Shown here: positions 8,970-19,044 of the stretch, piece by piece | How the letters are laid out: each line of letters opens with the position of its first letter | Numbering within the stretch: position 1 is the stretch's first letter | Source: Agrobacterium tumefaciens | Lineage (GTDB): Bacteria > Pseudomonadota > Alphaproteobacteria > Rhizobiales > Rhizobiaceae | Length of the DNA stretch: 64,000 nucleotides | Direction: 5' to 3' | NCBI GenBank assembly: GCA_017744915.1 | Contig: JAGIAH010000003.1 | Coordinates: 124,001-188,000 of the forward strand | The notes under the pieces: model-generated | What the model saw: the letters and a program-made list of their open reading frames with translations, nothing else | Told to the model about the DNA's origin: nothing | The model's database searches: none | Program-made: the position numbers and the translations under genes

Positions 8970-10184
8970 TCAGAGCGCCTCCCCGGCAAGAAGGCGCGGC
9001 GCATTCGCATCTGTCGTGCCGGCGGCCTGGCCGATGAAATAGGATTTGAGACCCGGCAAACGATCCACCACGCCCAGACCGAAATCGCGCATGATGCGGA
9101 TGGGTCCGACATCGTTGGAGAAAAGCCGGTTCAGCACATCCGTCGTCACACCCATGCGCAGCGTGTCGAAACGACGCCAGGACTGATACCGCTCAAGAAC
9201 GTTGAGAGAGCCGATATCGAGACCGAGACGGTCGGCCTCGACCACGGTTTCGGCGAGCGCCGCCACATCCTTGAAGCCGAGATTGAGGCCCTGTCCGGAA
9301 ATCGGATGGATACCGTGCGCCGCATCACCCGCAAGCGCAAACCGTGGCGCAACGAAGGAGCGCGCCAGTGTCAGACCGAGCGGAAAGGCGCGGCGGGGAC
9401 CAACCGGGCGGACGGGACCGAGCTTGTGGCCGAACCGGCGCTCCAGCTCTTCCTCGAATACCAGATCGTCGGAGGCGGCCAGCCTTTCGGCGTCGGCCGT
9501 GCGTTCGGTCCAGACGAGCGAGGAACGGTTTCCCTTGAGCGGCAGAATGGCGAAGGGGCCGGAGGGCAGGAAATGTTCTTCAGCACAGCCCTCATGCGGT
9601 CGCTCATGCTCGACCGTGGTGACGATGCCGGACTGATCGTAATCCCAGCGCACGGTCTTGATGCCGGCCATGTCCCTGAGCGCCGAGCGAACCCCGTCAC
9701 AGGCAATGAGCAACCGCGTTTCGAGCGACGAGCCGTCCGAAAGGCCAATGGTCGTCGATTGCGGCCCTGCGGTAAAGCCTGAAACGCTGAGACCATGGCG
9801 CATTTCGACACCGAGACGCTCGCACAGGCCACGCAAGGCACCCACCAGAGCGACGTTCGGAACCATATGGGCAAAAGGCCTGCCCGCTTCCACCGCGCCA
9901 TCGAAGGTCAGGAACACCGGGCGAACCGGATCGGCGGTCTTCGAATCGGTAACGATCATCTTGTGGATCGGCTGAGCCTCGGGCTCGATCTCGTTCCATA
10001 TGCCGAAGACATCGAGCATGCGCGTGGCCGCGGCAATGATGGCGGAGGCGCGCATATCCTTCTTCCAGACGTCCTCGGGAGCGGCCTCGACCACCTGCAC
10101 ATCAAGGTGCGGGGCCGCCTGCTTAATTGCGACAGCAACGGAAAGACCGACATATCCGCCACCTGCAACCACCACGTCCAGCAT
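8970..10184 (-). CDS. ubiH: FAD-dependent ubiquinone-biosynthesis hydroxylase (UbiH/UbiF/COQ6 family)
   Basis: Flavoprotein monooxygenase of 404 residues, expected to hydroxylate the ubiquinone precursor ring at the membrane. The N-terminal Rossmann motif is VVAGGGYVGLS; the second FAD motif is GDAAHGIHPISGQGLN, the signature of this family; an ACDG motif lies between them. The ATG at 10182-10184 is chosen because AGGAG precedes it and the dinucleotide fold starts immediately; an upstream extension to 10235 is unlikely. It diverges from tesB with an 86-bp spacer. Which ring position it modifies cannot be told from sequence, so the H assignment is nominal. Confidence 0.85.
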   Translation of the reverse strand: MLDVVVAGGGYVGLSVAVAIKQAAPHLDVQVVEAAPEDVWKKDMRASAIIAAATRMLDVFGIWNEIEPEAQPIHKMIVTDSKTADPVRPVFLTFDGAVEAGRPFAHMVPNVALVGALRGLCERLGVEMRHGLSVSGFTAGPQSTTIGLSDGSSLETRLLIACDGVRSALRDMAGIKTVRWDYDQSGIVTTVEHERPHEGCAEEHFLPSGPFAILPLKGNRSSLVWTERTADAERLAASDDLVFEEELERRFGHKLGPVRPVGPRRAFPLGLTLARSFVAPRFALAGDAAHGIHPISGQGLNLGFKDVAALAETVVEADRLGLDIGSLNVLERYQSWRRFDTLRMGVTTDVLNRLFSNDVGPIRIMRDFGLGVVDRLPGLKSYFIGQAAGTTDANAPRLLAGEAL

Positions 10185-10270
10185 CGCGCTTCTCCTCAAA
10201 TCTTGTGCACGCATCGTCGGCGCACTATAGACCATGTGACGTCTTCCTACAGCCGGAGCAGGCCGAAAAA

Positions 10271-11155
10271 ATGTCGCATCCCTCGCAAACGTCAGACCCG
10301 ATGGTCAATCTCATTGCCACGCTCAATCTCGAAAAGCTGGAAGAGAACCTGTTCCGCGGGGAAAGCCCGCAGATCGGCTGGCAGCGGGTTTTTGGCGGCC
10401 AGGTCATCGCACAGGCCCTGATCGCCGCACAAAGAACCGTGGATGACGACCGTTTCGTGCATTCACTGCATGCCTATTTCATGCGCCCCGGCGATCCGCT
10501 GGTGCCTATCGTCTATCAGGTGGAGCGCATCCGCGACGGCGCAAGTTTCTGCACCCGCCGCGTGGTCGCCATCCAGCATGGCAAAGCCATTTTTTCCATG
10601 TCGGCCTCGTTTCAGATTTTCGAGGATGGCTTCGACCACCAGATCAAGATGCCTGATGTGACGCCGCCCGAAAAACTGATGAGCGAGGAGCAGATGCAGG
10701 CGGCCTTCCTCGCCAAGGCGCCCGCTTCCATCCGCAAATACTGGAGCAACAAGCGGCCTATCGAGATAAGGCCGGTCTCGCTGACCCATTATATCTCGAA
10801 GGAAAAGCTGGAGCCGCAGCAGGATATCTGGGTCCGCGCCGTTGGCGACGTGCCGAACGATCCGCGTCTGCAATCGGCCATTCTCGCCTATCTTTCCGAT
10901 ATGACGCTGCTCGACACCTCGCTCTACGCCCATGGCACGACCATCTTCGATCCGTCCATTCAGGTGGCGAGCCTCGATCACGCCATGTGGTTCCACCGCC
11001 CCTGCCGGCTGGACGACTGGCTGCTTTACACGCAGGACAGCCCCAGTGCGTCCGGTGCGCGCGGCCTGACCCGTGGCAATATTTTCACCAGACAGGGTGA
11101 ACTGGTCGCCTCCGTCGCGCAGGAGGGCCTGATCCGCAAAAGGGCAAATGATTAA
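10271..11155 (+). CDS. tesB: acyl-CoA thioesterase II
   Basis: Cytoplasmic thioesterase of 294 residues that hydrolyses acyl-CoA to free acid and CoA. It has the tandem hot-dog architecture of TesB: the first half carries GGQVIAQALIAAQ and HSLHAYFMRPGDP, the second SLDHAMWFHRPCRLDDWLLY, with the family's catalytic Asp/Thr/Gln positions plausibly in the Asp of SLDHAMWFH and the polar segment after DWLLY. The ATG at 10271 is preferred over the longer open frame from 10127, which would overlap the divergent ubiquinone gene. It is followed by the nitrogen-regulated glnK-amtB unit. Confidence 0.93.
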   Translation: MSHPSQTSDPMVNLIATLNLEKLEENLFRGESPQIGWQRVFGGQVIAQALIAAQRTVDDDRFVHSLHAYFMRPGDPLVPIVYQVERIRDGASFCTRRVVAIQHGKAIFSMSASFQIFEDGFDHQIKMPDVTPPEKLMSEEQMQAAFLAKAPASIRKYWSNKRPIEIRPVSLTHYISKEKLEPQQDIWVRAVGDVPNDPRLQSAILAYLSDMTLLDTSLYAHGTTIFDPSIQVASLDHAMWFHRPCRLDDWLLYTQDSPSASGARGLTRGNIFTRQGELVASVAQEGLIRKRAND

Positions 11156-11157
11156 AT

Positions 11158-11189
11158 AATGTGCTTTTTCTAAAAATCGCACATTTTAT
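11158..11189 (+). terminator. possible weak terminator after tesB
   Basis: Inverted repeat AATGTGC (11158-11164) / GCACATT (11179-11185) with a 14-nt A/T-rich loop, followed by TTT. It starts two bases after the tesB stop. It could instead be an operator, since similar GTGC/GCAC dyads occur in nitrogen-regulated promoters; the arm spacing is not that of a standard NtrC site. Confidence 0.35.
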
Positions 11190-11277
11190 GGACGCTTTTT
11201 TTGGCGACAAATGCCCCTTTTTCAGACGCCCGTCATATAAGTTTTATATTTCAATAAGTTACGTGCACATCCAAAAC

Positions 11278-11293
11278 TGGCACGCCCTTTGAA
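11278..11293 (+). promoter_or_regulatory. sigma-54 promoter of glnK-amtB
   Basis: TGGCACgccctTTGAA matches the -24/-12 consensus TGGCAC-N5-TTGCA with one mismatch in the -12 element. It lies 86 nt before the glnK start codon. Sigma-54 plus NtrC control of glnK-amtB is the norm in proteobacteria, so this promoter should be switched on by nitrogen limitation. No unambiguous NtrC site was found upstream. Confidence 0.85.
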
Positions 11294-11319
11294 TGTATGT
11301 CCGCAGTCGCTGTTACTGA

Positions 11320-11718
<399 letters not shown>

Positions 11719-11747
11719 AGCACGGCTGACAGGGGAGTTTTCAAACT

Positions 11748-13097
11748 ATGCAACTCAACAAGTTTTTGACGCTCGGCAAGCTGGGCGCCGCAGCGACGGC
11801 CCTGATGGCCCCGGCCATCGCCTTTGCCCAGGACGCAGCGCCGGCAGTGGCGGCAGCGGCTCCTGTTCCGGAAAAAGCCGACACCGCCTTCATGTATATC
11901 GCGACCATCCTCGTGCTGTTCATGATCATTCCCGGTCTGGCGCTGTTTTACGGCGGCCTAGTCCGCACCAAGAACATGCTCTCCGTTCTCATGCAGTGCA
12001 CGGTCATCGGCGCGGTCATGATGCTCGTCTGGGTCATCTACGGCTACTCCTTCGCCTTCGGCGGCGGCACCGGCCCCTATTTCGGTGGCTTCGGCAAGCT
12101 GTTCCTGTCGGGCGTTTCGCTTGACAGCACCTCCGCGACTTTCTCGCAGGGTGTCGTGATCTACGAATACACCTTCATCGCCTTCCAGATGACCTTTGCG
12201 GCCATCACCCCGGCCCTGATCATCGGTGCTTTTGCAGAACGCGTGAAGTTCTCCGCGGTCATCCTGTTCACCATCCTGTGGGCCACCTTCGTTTATTTCC
12301 CGATCGCACACATGGTCTGGGATGCAAACGGCCTGATCTTCGGCATGGGCGCTCTCGACTTCGCCGGCGGCACCGTCGTTCACATCAATGCCGGTATCGC
12401 TGGCCTGATCGGTGCGATCATGGTTGGCAAGCGCACCGGCTTCGGCAAGGACATGATGGCTCCCCACTCCATGACGCTGACGCTGGTTGGCGCGGCCATG
12501 CTGTGGTTCGGCTGGTTCGGCTTCAATGCCGGTTCCAACCTCGAGGCATCGGGCGGTGCGGTTCTCGCAACCATGAACACCTTCCTCGCAACCGCTGCAG
12601 CCATCGTTTCCTGGTCGCTGGTTGAAAGCTTCACCCGCGGTAAGGCCTCCATGCTGGGCGCCGCCTCGGGCATGATCGCCGGCCTCGTCGCCGTCACGCC
12701 TGCTGCAGGCTCCGTCGGCCCGATGGGTGCGATCGTTCTCGGTCTCATCGTTTCGCCAATCTGCTACTTCTTTGTCTCCGTGGTGAAGAACAAGTTCGGT
12801 TATGACGATACTGCCGACGTCTTCGGCGTCCACGGCATCGGTGGCATCATCGGCGCACTCGGCACCGGCATCTTCACCTCGCCGCTGCTTGGCGGCACCG
12901 GCAAGGCCGATTTCTCCATCGCCTCGCAGGTCTGGACCCAGTTCGTTGCTGTCGCCATCACCATCGTCTGGTGCGCCGTCGTCTCGGCTATCCTCTACAA
13001 GATCGTCGACGTGATCGTTGGTCTTCGGGTCCCGGTCGAAGCCGAACGCGAAGGTCTCGACCTCGCAACCCACGGCGAAGCCGCTTACCACTCCTGA
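11748..13097 (+). CDS. amtB: ammonium transporter AmtB
   Basis: Inner-membrane ammonium channel of 449 residues. An N-terminal signal-like segment (KLGAAATALMAPAIAFAQ) precedes the Ala/Pro-rich periplasmic start and eleven hydrophobic helices, as in Amt/Rh proteins. The twin pore histidines fall in GGTVVHINAGIAGL and DVFGVHGIGGIIGALGTG. It is cotranscribed with glnK, whose product closes the channel when nitrogen is ample. A strong intrinsic terminator lies 40 nt downstream. Confidence 0.97.
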   Translation: MQLNKFLTLGKLGAAATALMAPAIAFAQDAAPAVAAAAPVPEKADTAFMYIATILVLFMIIPGLALFYGGLVRTKNMLSVLMQCTVIGAVMMLVWVIYGYSFAFGGGTGPYFGGFGKLFLSGVSLDSTSATFSQGVVIYEYTFIAFQMTFAAITPALIIGAFAERVKFSAVILFTILWATFVYFPIAHMVWDANGLIFGMGALDFAGGTVVHINAGIAGLIGAIMVGKRTGFGKDMMAPHSMTLTLVGAAMLWFGWFGFNAGSNLEASGGAVLATMNTFLATAAAIVSWSLVESFTRGKASMLGAASGMIAGLVAVTPAAGSVGPMGAIVLGLIVSPICYFFVSVVKNKFGYDDTADVFGVHGIGGIIGALGTGIFTSPLLGGTGKADFSIASQVWTQFVAVAITIVWCAVVSAILYKIVDVIVGLRVPVEAEREGLDLATHGEAAYHS

Positions 13098-13136
13098 TAT
13101 CAGGGAAAAGGGGTTCTCCATCCCCTCTCCCGCAAG

Positions 13137-13163
13137 AAGGCCCGCTCCGGCGGGCCTTTTTCT
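13137..13163 (+). terminator. intrinsic terminator of glnK-amtB
   Basis: Perfect 9-bp stem AAGGCCCGC (13137-13145) / GCGGGCCTT (13150-13158) with a 4-nt loop, followed by a T-rich tract TTTTTCTTT on the plus strand. Confidence 0.9.
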
Positions 13164-13202
13164 TTGCCGTAAATCCGTGCGCGGCCTCAAAAAGCCGCAT
13201 GG

Positions 13203-13217
13203 TTAACACGACATTAA
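13203..13217 (+). promoter_or_regulatory. CtrA-type box upstream of ftsK
   Basis: TTAA-N7-TTAA (13203-13206 and 13214-13217), extended by C to the full TTAAC half, matches the alphaproteobacterial CtrA binding consensus exactly. It lies about 90-110 bp ahead of the ftsK start region, with another GGTTAG-like half site just downstream. The match is seen directly; regulation by CtrA is inferred. Confidence 0.55.
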
Positions 13218-13305
13218 CCAGCAAGCGGTTAGTTTTCCCTGTCAATCCGGGATCAGGTCACCCTGCCGGATCTTGCCGAAACCACAAAACAACGGGTTCA
13301 GGGAC

Positions 13306-15981
13306 ATGGGCAGAATGCATTCTCCGACATTCGATGGTCGTCACACGCGCTTCGTGTTGACGGCGTTTTTCGTGCGTCAGATCATGGCTCTTGCCGGTTT
13401 CGCTCTTTTGGCCACGATAGCACTGGGAATTGCCGCGCTCGCCACATGGAATGTGGCGGATCCGAGCCTCTCCTACGCCACGGGCAACCAGCCCACCAAT
13501 CTTCTAGGTTACAGCGGCGCGATCTTCGCCGATATCGTGATGCAGTTCCTCGGGCTTTCCGCAATCATCGCATTCCTGCCCATCATCGCTTGGGCAATCG
13601 CGCTCATCGCCGGACGCAAGTTCAATCGCATACCCGCCCGCCTCGTCGCATGGGTTGCGGGCGCCATCGTCTGCGCCGCCTCGCTCGGCTGTTTTCCGGC
13701 ACCCGTCACGTGGCCCCTGCCGAACGGCATCGGTGGCGTCATCGGTGACATGATCCTGCGCTTTCCCGCGCTTTTTATCGGCGCTTACCCCACCGGCACA
13801 GTCGCCACCGTGCTCGGCGTCATATTCGCGGCTCCCGCCGCCTGGCTGATGCTGTTCGCTGCCGGTATTATCGGTGGCCTGGACGACGAGCTGGAGCGGG
13901 AAGAAGTTGTCCCGGTCGCCACCAGCAAAGCCCGCGCTGCCCGTGAAGCCGAAGAGGATGATGAGGACGATGGTGAAGGTTTCTTCGCCAACATGCTCGC
14001 CTTCGGCGCTCTGACGCATTATTGGTACATCACCCAGGCGCGTTTCCGCCGCCTGTTCGGCCTTAAGTCGAAATCCCTGCATGAGGAATTCGAACACCCC
14101 TACGACTTCAACGAATATGAATTCGGCACGCTGAACGAACCTTCGCGCCTGAAGACCGCGATCAATCGTCTCGACCAGCGCGCAGAACCGTCTTTCGAAG
14201 AGCGTGCCGCATCGCGCCGACAGATGTCGCCGCCCTCCATCGCGCTCGATCATGACGACGACATGGACGACGAGCCGCCTTTTGACACAGACGGACGCAA
14301 CCTGCCGAACGGCATTCTTTCCGACGACGAATCCGACCAGAGATTTACCGCCAGACAGGCCCCGGGACGCGGGCAGACCAAAATTACCGCGCCTTCCGCG
14401 CGCCCGAAACCAAGCGAGCGCGTGGCAAGAGAGGCGCAGGCCTCCTTCATCGCCGCCGACGGTTTCCAGCTGCCCACCGTCCATCTTCTGGCCGAGCCGA
14501 AGAATGTCGTGCGTGACAATATGCTGAGCGAGGAAGTTCTCGAGCAGAATGCGCGTCTTCTGGAAGGCGTTCTCGAGGATTTCGGCGTCAAGGGCGAAAT
14601 CATTCACGTCCGCCCCGGCCCGGTGGTGACACTTTACGAGCTGGAGCCGGCGCCCGGCATCAAATCCTCACGCGTCATCGGCCTTGCGGATGACATCGCC
14701 CGCTCCATGAGCGCGATCGCCGCCCGTGTCGCCGTCGTTCCCGGCCGCAATGCCATCGGCATCGAACTGCCGAACCAGACGCGTGAAACCGTGTTCCTGC
14801 GGGAACTGATCGGCAGCCGTGACTTTGAAAACAGCAAGGCCAAGCTTGCCATGGCGCTCGGCAAGACCATCGGCGGCGAACCCGTCATCGCTGATCTCGC
14901 CAAGATGCCGCACCTGCTCGTTGCCGGCACCACCGGTTCCGGTAAATCCGTCGCCATCAACACCATGATCCTGTCACTGCTTTACCGCATGTCGCCGGAA
15001 CAGTGCCGCCTGATCATGATCGATCCGAAAATGCTGGAACTGTCGATCTATGACGGCATTCCGCATCTGCTCTCCCCCGTCGTCACCGATCCCAAGAAGG
15101 CCGTCGTGGCCCTGAAATGGACGGTGCGCGAGATGGAAGAGCGTTACAAGAAGATGTCGAAGATCGGCGTGCGCAACATTGACGGCTTCAACAGCCGCGT
15201 GCAGCAGGCTCTGGACAAGGGCGAAATCCTCACCCGCACGGTGCAGACCGGCTTCGACCGCCAGACCGGCGAGGCGATCTACGAAACGGAAGAATTCGAT
15301 CTGAAGCCCCTGCCCTATATCGTCGTCATCATCGACGAAATGGCCGACCTGATGATGGTGGCCGGCAAGGACATCGAAGGCGCGGTGCAGCGTCTCGCGC
15401 AGATGGCGCGTGCCGCCGGCATCCACGTCATCATGGCCACCCAGCGGCCGTCCGTCGACGTGATCACCGGCACGATCAAGGCCAACTTCCCGACCCGTAT
15501 CTCGTTCCAGGTCACGTCGAAGATCGACAGCCGCACCATCCTTGGAGAACAGGGCGCCGAACAGCTGCTCGGCAAGGGCGACATGCTCTACATGGCAGGC
15601 GGCGGACGCATCCAGCGTGTGCATGGTCCCTTTGTCTCCGACAATGAAGTTGAAGAGATCGTCGCTTATCTGAAAACACAAGGCGCGCCGGAATATCTGG
15701 AAGCCATTACCGAAGAAGACGACGAGGACGGTGCTGGCGGCAGCCCGGCCGGCGGCGGCAGCTTCTCCGATTCCGAAGACCCCTACGATCAGGCCGTGGC
15801 CGTCGTGCTTCGCGATGGCAAAGCCTCCACCTCCTATGTGCAGCGGCGCCTCGGCATCGGCTACAACCGCGCCGCCTCGCTGATCGAACGCATGGAGCAG
15901 GAGGGCATTATCGGCCCCGCCAATCATGCCGGAAAACGCGAAATCCTCGTACCGACAGAAGCAGACATCATCGAGCGATAG
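13306..15981 (+). CDS. ftsK: DNA translocase FtsK
   Basis: Septum-anchored DNA pump that clears and aligns chromosome termini for dimer resolution. Hydrophobic helices lie in about residues 25-185, followed by an acidic/Arg-rich linker, then the motor: Walker [10 protein letters not shown] near residue 541 and Walker [10 protein letters not shown] near 670. The C-terminal winged-helix gamma domain ([23 protein letters not shown], shown by its DQAVAVV and [14 protein letters not shown] parts) binds KOPS-type sequences. Three starts compete: TTG 13273, ATG 13306 and ATG 13315; the last has the best spacing from AGGGA. The length of about 890 residues suits an alphaproteobacterial FtsK. Confidence 0.95.
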   Translation: MGRMHSPTFDGRHTRFVLTAFFVRQIMALAGFALLATIALGIAALATWNVADPSLSYATGNQPTNLLGYSGAIFADIVMQFLGLSAIIAFLPIIAWAIALIAGRKFNRIPARLVAWVAGAIVCAASLGCFPAPVTWPLPNGIGGVIGDMILRFPALFIGAYPTGTVATVLGVIFAAPAAWLMLFAAGIIGGLDDELEREEVVPVATSKARAAREAEEDDEDDGEGFFANMLAFGALTHYWYITQARFRRLFGLKSKSLHEEFEHPYDFNEYEFGTLNEPSRLKTAINRLDQRAEPSFEERAASRRQMSPPSIALDHDDDMDDEPPFDTDGRNLPNGILSDDESDQRFTARQAPGRGQTKITAPSARPKPSERVAREAQASFIAADGFQLPTVHLLAEPKNVVRDNMLSEEVLEQNARLLEGVLEDFGVKGEIIHVRPGPVVTLYELEPAPGIKSSRVIGLADDIARSMSAIAARVAVVPGRNAIGIELPNQTRETVFLRELIGSRDFENSKAKLAMALGKTIGGEPVIADLAKMPHLLVAGTTGSGKSVAINTMILSLLYRMSPEQCRLIMIDPKMLELSIYDGIPHLLSPVVTDPKKAVVALKWTVREMEERYKKMSKIGVRNIDGFNSRVQQALDKGEILTRTVQTGFDRQTGEAIYETEEFDLKPLPYIVVIIDEMADLMMVAGKDIEGAVQRLAQMARAAGIHVIMATQRPSVDVITGTIKANFPTRISFQVTSKIDSRTILGEQGAEQLLGKGDMLYMAGGGRIQRVHGPFVSDNEVEEIVAYLKTQGAPEYLEAITEEDDEDGAGGSPAGGGSFSDSEDPYDQAVAVVLRDGKASTSYVQRRLGIGYNRAASLIERMEQEGIIGPANHAGKREILVPTEADIIER

Positions 15982-16081
15982 AGCCGCAACCAAGCGGGGC
16001 CGAGAAGCGTTATTACACGCTTTCAACGTCATGAAGCCGCCGCCTTTTATGCGGACAATCGCTGCGATGAAGGAGAACAGA

Positions 16082-16756
16082 ATGAACGACCTCACCACCG
16101 GCGAAACGGCCAATGCAAACGCGGCGCAGAGCGGCGTGACGCGACGTGGCGTGCTGACGGCATTTTCCATGGCTGCGGTGATCGCCGGCCTCGCGCCGCT
16201 CGACGCATTCGCCCAGGCAGCCGGCAATACCGCAACCGCGCAGAAAATCGCCAACCACTTCTCTTCGGTCAAAACCATGATGGGGGAATTCGTGCAGTTC
16301 GGCCCGCGCGGTGAGCAGACCGGCGGCAAATTCTACATCGAACGCCCCGGCAAGCTTCGCTTCAATTATGAAGACCCCTCGCCCATGCGCGTCATCGCCG
16401 ACGGCAAGAATGTCGTCATCGGCAATATGAAGCTGAAGACATGGGATCTTTATCCGCTGTCAAAGACCCCACTCAGCCTGCTTCTGTCCGACAAGATCGA
16501 TCTCGGCAACCAGAAGGTCCGGGACGTGAAGGAAGAATCCGACCTGACCACCATCGTGCTCGGCGACAAGAGTGTGTTCGGCGATTCCACCATTACCCTG
16601 ATGTTTGATCCGAAAACCTTCGATCTGCGGCAATGGACCACGACTGATGCCCAGAACAAGGACACGACCGTCATGATCTTCAACGTCCAGACCGGCGTGA
16701 ACCTCGATGAGCGTGTCTTCAACATCAACTACGAAGAAGTCCGCAAAGGCGGCTGA
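16082..16756 (+). CDS. lolA: LolA-family outer-membrane lipoprotein carrier
   Basis: Periplasmic protein of 224 residues expected to ferry lipoproteins from the LolCDE exporter to the outer membrane. It begins with an unusually long N-terminal region before a hydrophobic signal (RRGVLTAFSMAAVIAGLAPLDAFAQA); the RR dipeptide ahead of the hydrophobic core could make it a Tat substrate. The mature part contains FVQFGPRGEQTGGKFYIERPGK-type LolA sequence (FVQ and GGKFYIERPGKLRF). The ATG at 16082 is preferred because AAGGAG precedes it; the frame is open further upstream into ftsK. A strong terminator follows. Confidence 0.9.
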   Translation: MNDLTTGETANANAAQSGVTRRGVLTAFSMAAVIAGLAPLDAFAQAAGNTATAQKIANHFSSVKTMMGEFVQFGPRGEQTGGKFYIERPGKLRFNYEDPSPMRVIADGKNVVIGNMKLKTWDLYPLSKTPLSLLLSDKIDLGNQKVRDVKEESDLTTIVLGDKSVFGDSTITLMFDPKTFDLRQWTTTDAQNKDTTVMIFNVQTGVNLDERVFNINYEEVRKGG

Positions 16757-16781
16757 GGCTTCAAGCCCGGGAAACGCTTCG

Positions 16782-16807
16782 AAAGGCGGCCTTGCGGCCG
16801 CCTTTTT
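16782..16807 (+). terminator. intrinsic terminator after lolA
   Basis: Stem AAAGGCGGCC / GGCCGCCTTT (16782-16791 and 16796-16805) closing a 4-nt loop, followed by TT on the plus strand. Confidence 0.88.
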
Positions 16808-16916
16808 CATTTTGCCGCTAAAATACATTCCCGTTTTCGTCACGATGTTATAAGCCTGCGCCCCGGAAACTTGCCGCGAACCATGCGGTTCAAGGCCGTA
16901 AAAGCGGAGCACATGC

Positions 16917-17720
16917 ATGTCGTTTTCGATAACCACCTGGAACATCAATTCCGTAAGGCTCAGAATGCCGATCGTCGAACAGTTTCTGGTGCGTTACAAA
17001 CCCGACATTCTCTGCCTGCAGGAAACGAAATGCCCGAATGGCGAGTTTCCGATGAAGCCGCTGAAGGCGCTGGGCTACGAACACGTCATCATCCACGGCC
17101 AGAAGGGCTATCACGGCGTCGCCATCGCCTCGAAAATTCCGCTGACCGAAGATCACCGGCAGGACTATTGCGGTGTGGGTGACGCGCGGCACATTTCCGC
17201 GATTTTCCAGGTCGGATCGCGCCGCGTGCGGCTGCATAATTTCTACGTTCCGGCCGGCGGCGACGAGCCGGATCGGTCGATCAACCCGAAATTCGGCCAC
17301 AAGCTCGATTTCATCGAGGAGATGAAGGCGCTACGCGCCGATGGCGCACCCGGCACCTCGTCCATTCTCGTTGGTGATCTCAACATCGCGCCGCTTGAAA
17401 ACGACGTCTGGTCACATAAGCAACTTCTGAAGATCGTCAGCCATACGCCTATCGAAACCGAAGGCATGCTGGACATCATGAAGAAGGGCAACTGGCTCGA
17501 TCTGATGCGCCTGAACGTACCGGAAACGGAAAAGATCTATACTTGGTGGAGCTACCGCGCCAAGGATTGGGAAGCGGCTGATCGCGGCCGTCGCCTCGAC
17601 CATATCTGGTCGTCTCAGGATCTCGGTTCCTCGCTCGAAAAAATCGACATATTGCGCGAGGCCCGCGGCTGGAACCGGCCGTCGGACCATGTTCCGGTCA
17701 CGGCCCATTTCCGTTTCTGA
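16917..17720 (+). CDS. xthA: exodeoxyribonuclease III / AP endonuclease
   Basis: Base-excision repair nuclease of 267 residues that cuts at abasic sites and trims 3' ends. It carries the EEP-family catalytic signature: Asn9 in TTWNIN, Glu36 in LQETK, GDLNIAP for the central Asp/Asn pair, and the C-terminal SDHVP containing the catalytic Asp-His. The segment WWSYRAKDWEAADRGRRLDHIW is the typical RRLDHI region. The ATG at 16917 begins the family start MSFSITTWN. It stands alone on the plus strand, with the convergent cyclic-nucleotide-binding gene 21 nt away. Confidence 0.95.
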   Translation: MSFSITTWNINSVRLRMPIVEQFLVRYKPDILCLQETKCPNGEFPMKPLKALGYEHVIIHGQKGYHGVAIASKIPLTEDHRQDYCGVGDARHISAIFQVGSRRVRLHNFYVPAGGDEPDRSINPKFGHKLDFIEEMKALRADGAPGTSSILVGDLNIAPLENDVWSHKQLLKIVSHTPIETEGMLDIMKKGNWLDLMRLNVPETEKIYTWWSYRAKDWEAADRGRRLDHIWSSQDLGSSLEKIDILREARGWNRPSDHVPVTAHFRF

Positions 17721-17741
17721 AGAATGGGGTTTTGACTGGCG

Positions 17742-18197
17742 TCAGACGAAGCGGTTCTGCAAACGGGCCGCACCCGCCGCCAGCGACGCAATATTATCGC
17801 GAATACGCGCCGAGACGATATCGGCAACCTCTGGAAACTCCTCCACCAGTCGGTGAAAGAGGATGCGCGTTATCCGGATGACTTCGGAATCTTCCGCCGC
17901 AACGGCAGTGAATTTTCTTTCGCAGAGGGTGAAAAGCGCAAGTTCCGAAAGCAGCGCCCCCTTGCCGGGTGTCGCCTGCAGCACGGGCTTGCCATCCCGC
18001 CCGGCCGTAAAAAGCTCGAAATGACCGGCCGTCACCGCAAAGGCGCATTCGGCCGGCGAATGTTCCCGGAACAATGTCTGGCCTGCCGAGACGCGACGGC
18101 GTTCGGCACCGAAGGCGATGAGCCGCAACTGGTCGTCGCTGAACCCGGCAAACAACGGCACTTGCCCCAGCAGAATGATATCGTCCGTCAAGGCCAT
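17742..18197 (-). CDS. stand-alone cyclic-nucleotide-binding domain protein
   Basis: A 151-residue protein made almost entirely of one Crp/Fnr-type beta-barrel sensor domain (LLGQVPLFAGFSDDQLRLIAF, shown by VPLFAGFSDDQLRLIA; later LLSELALF and ERKFTAVAAEDSEVIRI) and a short C-terminal helix. No helix-turn-helix follows, so it is not a Crp-like transcription factor. The Glu and Arg that contact a nucleotide phosphate in Crp have plausible equivalents (SELAL, CERKF), but binding is unproven. It lies downstream of the response-regulator gene on the same strand with a 138-bp gap. Such proteins often act as allosteric partners; the partner is unknown. Confidence 0.85.
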   Translation of the reverse strand: MALTDDIILLGQVPLFAGFSDDQLRLIAFGAERRRVSAGQTLFREHSPAECAFAVTAGHFELFTAGRDGKPVLQATPGKGALLSELALFTLCERKFTAVAAEDSEVIRITRILFHRLVEEFPEVADIVSARIRDNIASLAAGAARLQNRFV

Positions 18198-18335
18198 GTC
18201 GTTCGTTACTCCGGAAAACCGCCTGCATCACTATAGCGGTTTTCCAATATCAGTCCTCAAAATACAAGATGTTGGAACGCCACGCATCTTTTCAGACGCG
18301 CGGCGTAAGCTTTCCAGCAATGAAAGGGCCCGCTC

Positions 18336-19019
18336 TCAGGGAACGATTTTATAGCCGCCGTTCTCGGTGACCAGAATTTCGGCATTGGAGGGGTCACGCT
18401 CGATCTTCTGGCGCAGGCGATAGACATGCGTTTCGAGCGTATGCGTGGTGACACCGGAATTGTAACCCCAGACCTCTTCCAGCAGGACATCGCGGGTCAC
18501 GACGGTGCTGCCGGCGCGGTAGAGATAACGAATGATCGCCGCTTCCTTTTCCGTCAGTCGGATTTTCTTGCCGTCTTCCGTCGTCAGCAGCTTCTGGCTG
18601 GGCTTGAACTGATAGGGACCGACGGTGAAAACCGCGTCCTCGCTCTGCTCATATTGGCGCAGCTGCGCCCGGATGCGCGCCAGTAGCACGGCGAAGCGAA
18701 ACGGCTTCGTCACATAGTCATTGGCGCCTGCTTCCAGCCCGAGGATCGTATCGGAATCGGTGTCATGACCGGTAAGCATAATGATCGGCGCCTTGAAGCC
18801 GCCCTTTCGCAATAGCTTCACCGCCTCTCGACCGTCCATGTCCGGAAGACCGACATCCATGATCAGAAGATCGACCTGGGCGGTCTTGGCGGTCTGCATC
18901 GCCTGCGCGGCATTTGCACCGCTGAGCAGCGAGAATTCCTCATAGGGAGACAGTTGCTCGGTCAGCGTCTCCCGAAGATCGTCGTCGTCGTCCACCAGAA
19001 GGATAGTGCGAGCCGTCAT
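18336..19019 (-). CDS. OmpR-family response regulator (CenR/OtpR-like)
   Basis: Two-component transcription factor of 227 residues. The receiver domain has the acidic pocket D10-D12, phosphoacceptor Asp55 (IMDVGLPDMDG), Thr83 and Lys105 (TKPF). The C-terminal winged helix is of OmpR/PhoB type (RLTEKEAAIIRYLY, TLETHVYRLRQKIE). It resembles the envelope regulator called OtpR or CenR in Brucella and other alphaproteobacteria, from memory; no histidine kinase gene is adjacent, consistent with an orphan arrangement. The start ATG is at 19017-19019, and a probable repeat element lies just upstream. Confidence 0.92.
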   Translation of the reverse strand: MTARTILLVDDDDDLRETLTEQLSPYEEFSLLSGANAAQAMQTAKTAQVDLLIMDVGLPDMDGREAVKLLRKGGFKAPIIMLTGHDTDSDTILGLEAGANDYVTKPFRFAVLLARIRAQLRQYEQSEDAVFTVGPYQFKPSQKLLTTEDGKKIRLTEKEAAIIRYLYRAGSTVVTRDVLLEEVWGYNSGVTTHTLETHVYRLRQKIERDPSNAEILVTENGGYKIVP

Positions 19020-19044
19020 TCGGATTCTCAGCCTTTCTTACTTT

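Noticed and set aside
11158-11185. NtrC binding site at the dyad AATGTGC/GCACATT
   Set aside because: The 14-nt spacing does not match the standard NtrC dyad; kept only as a weak terminator or operator candidate.
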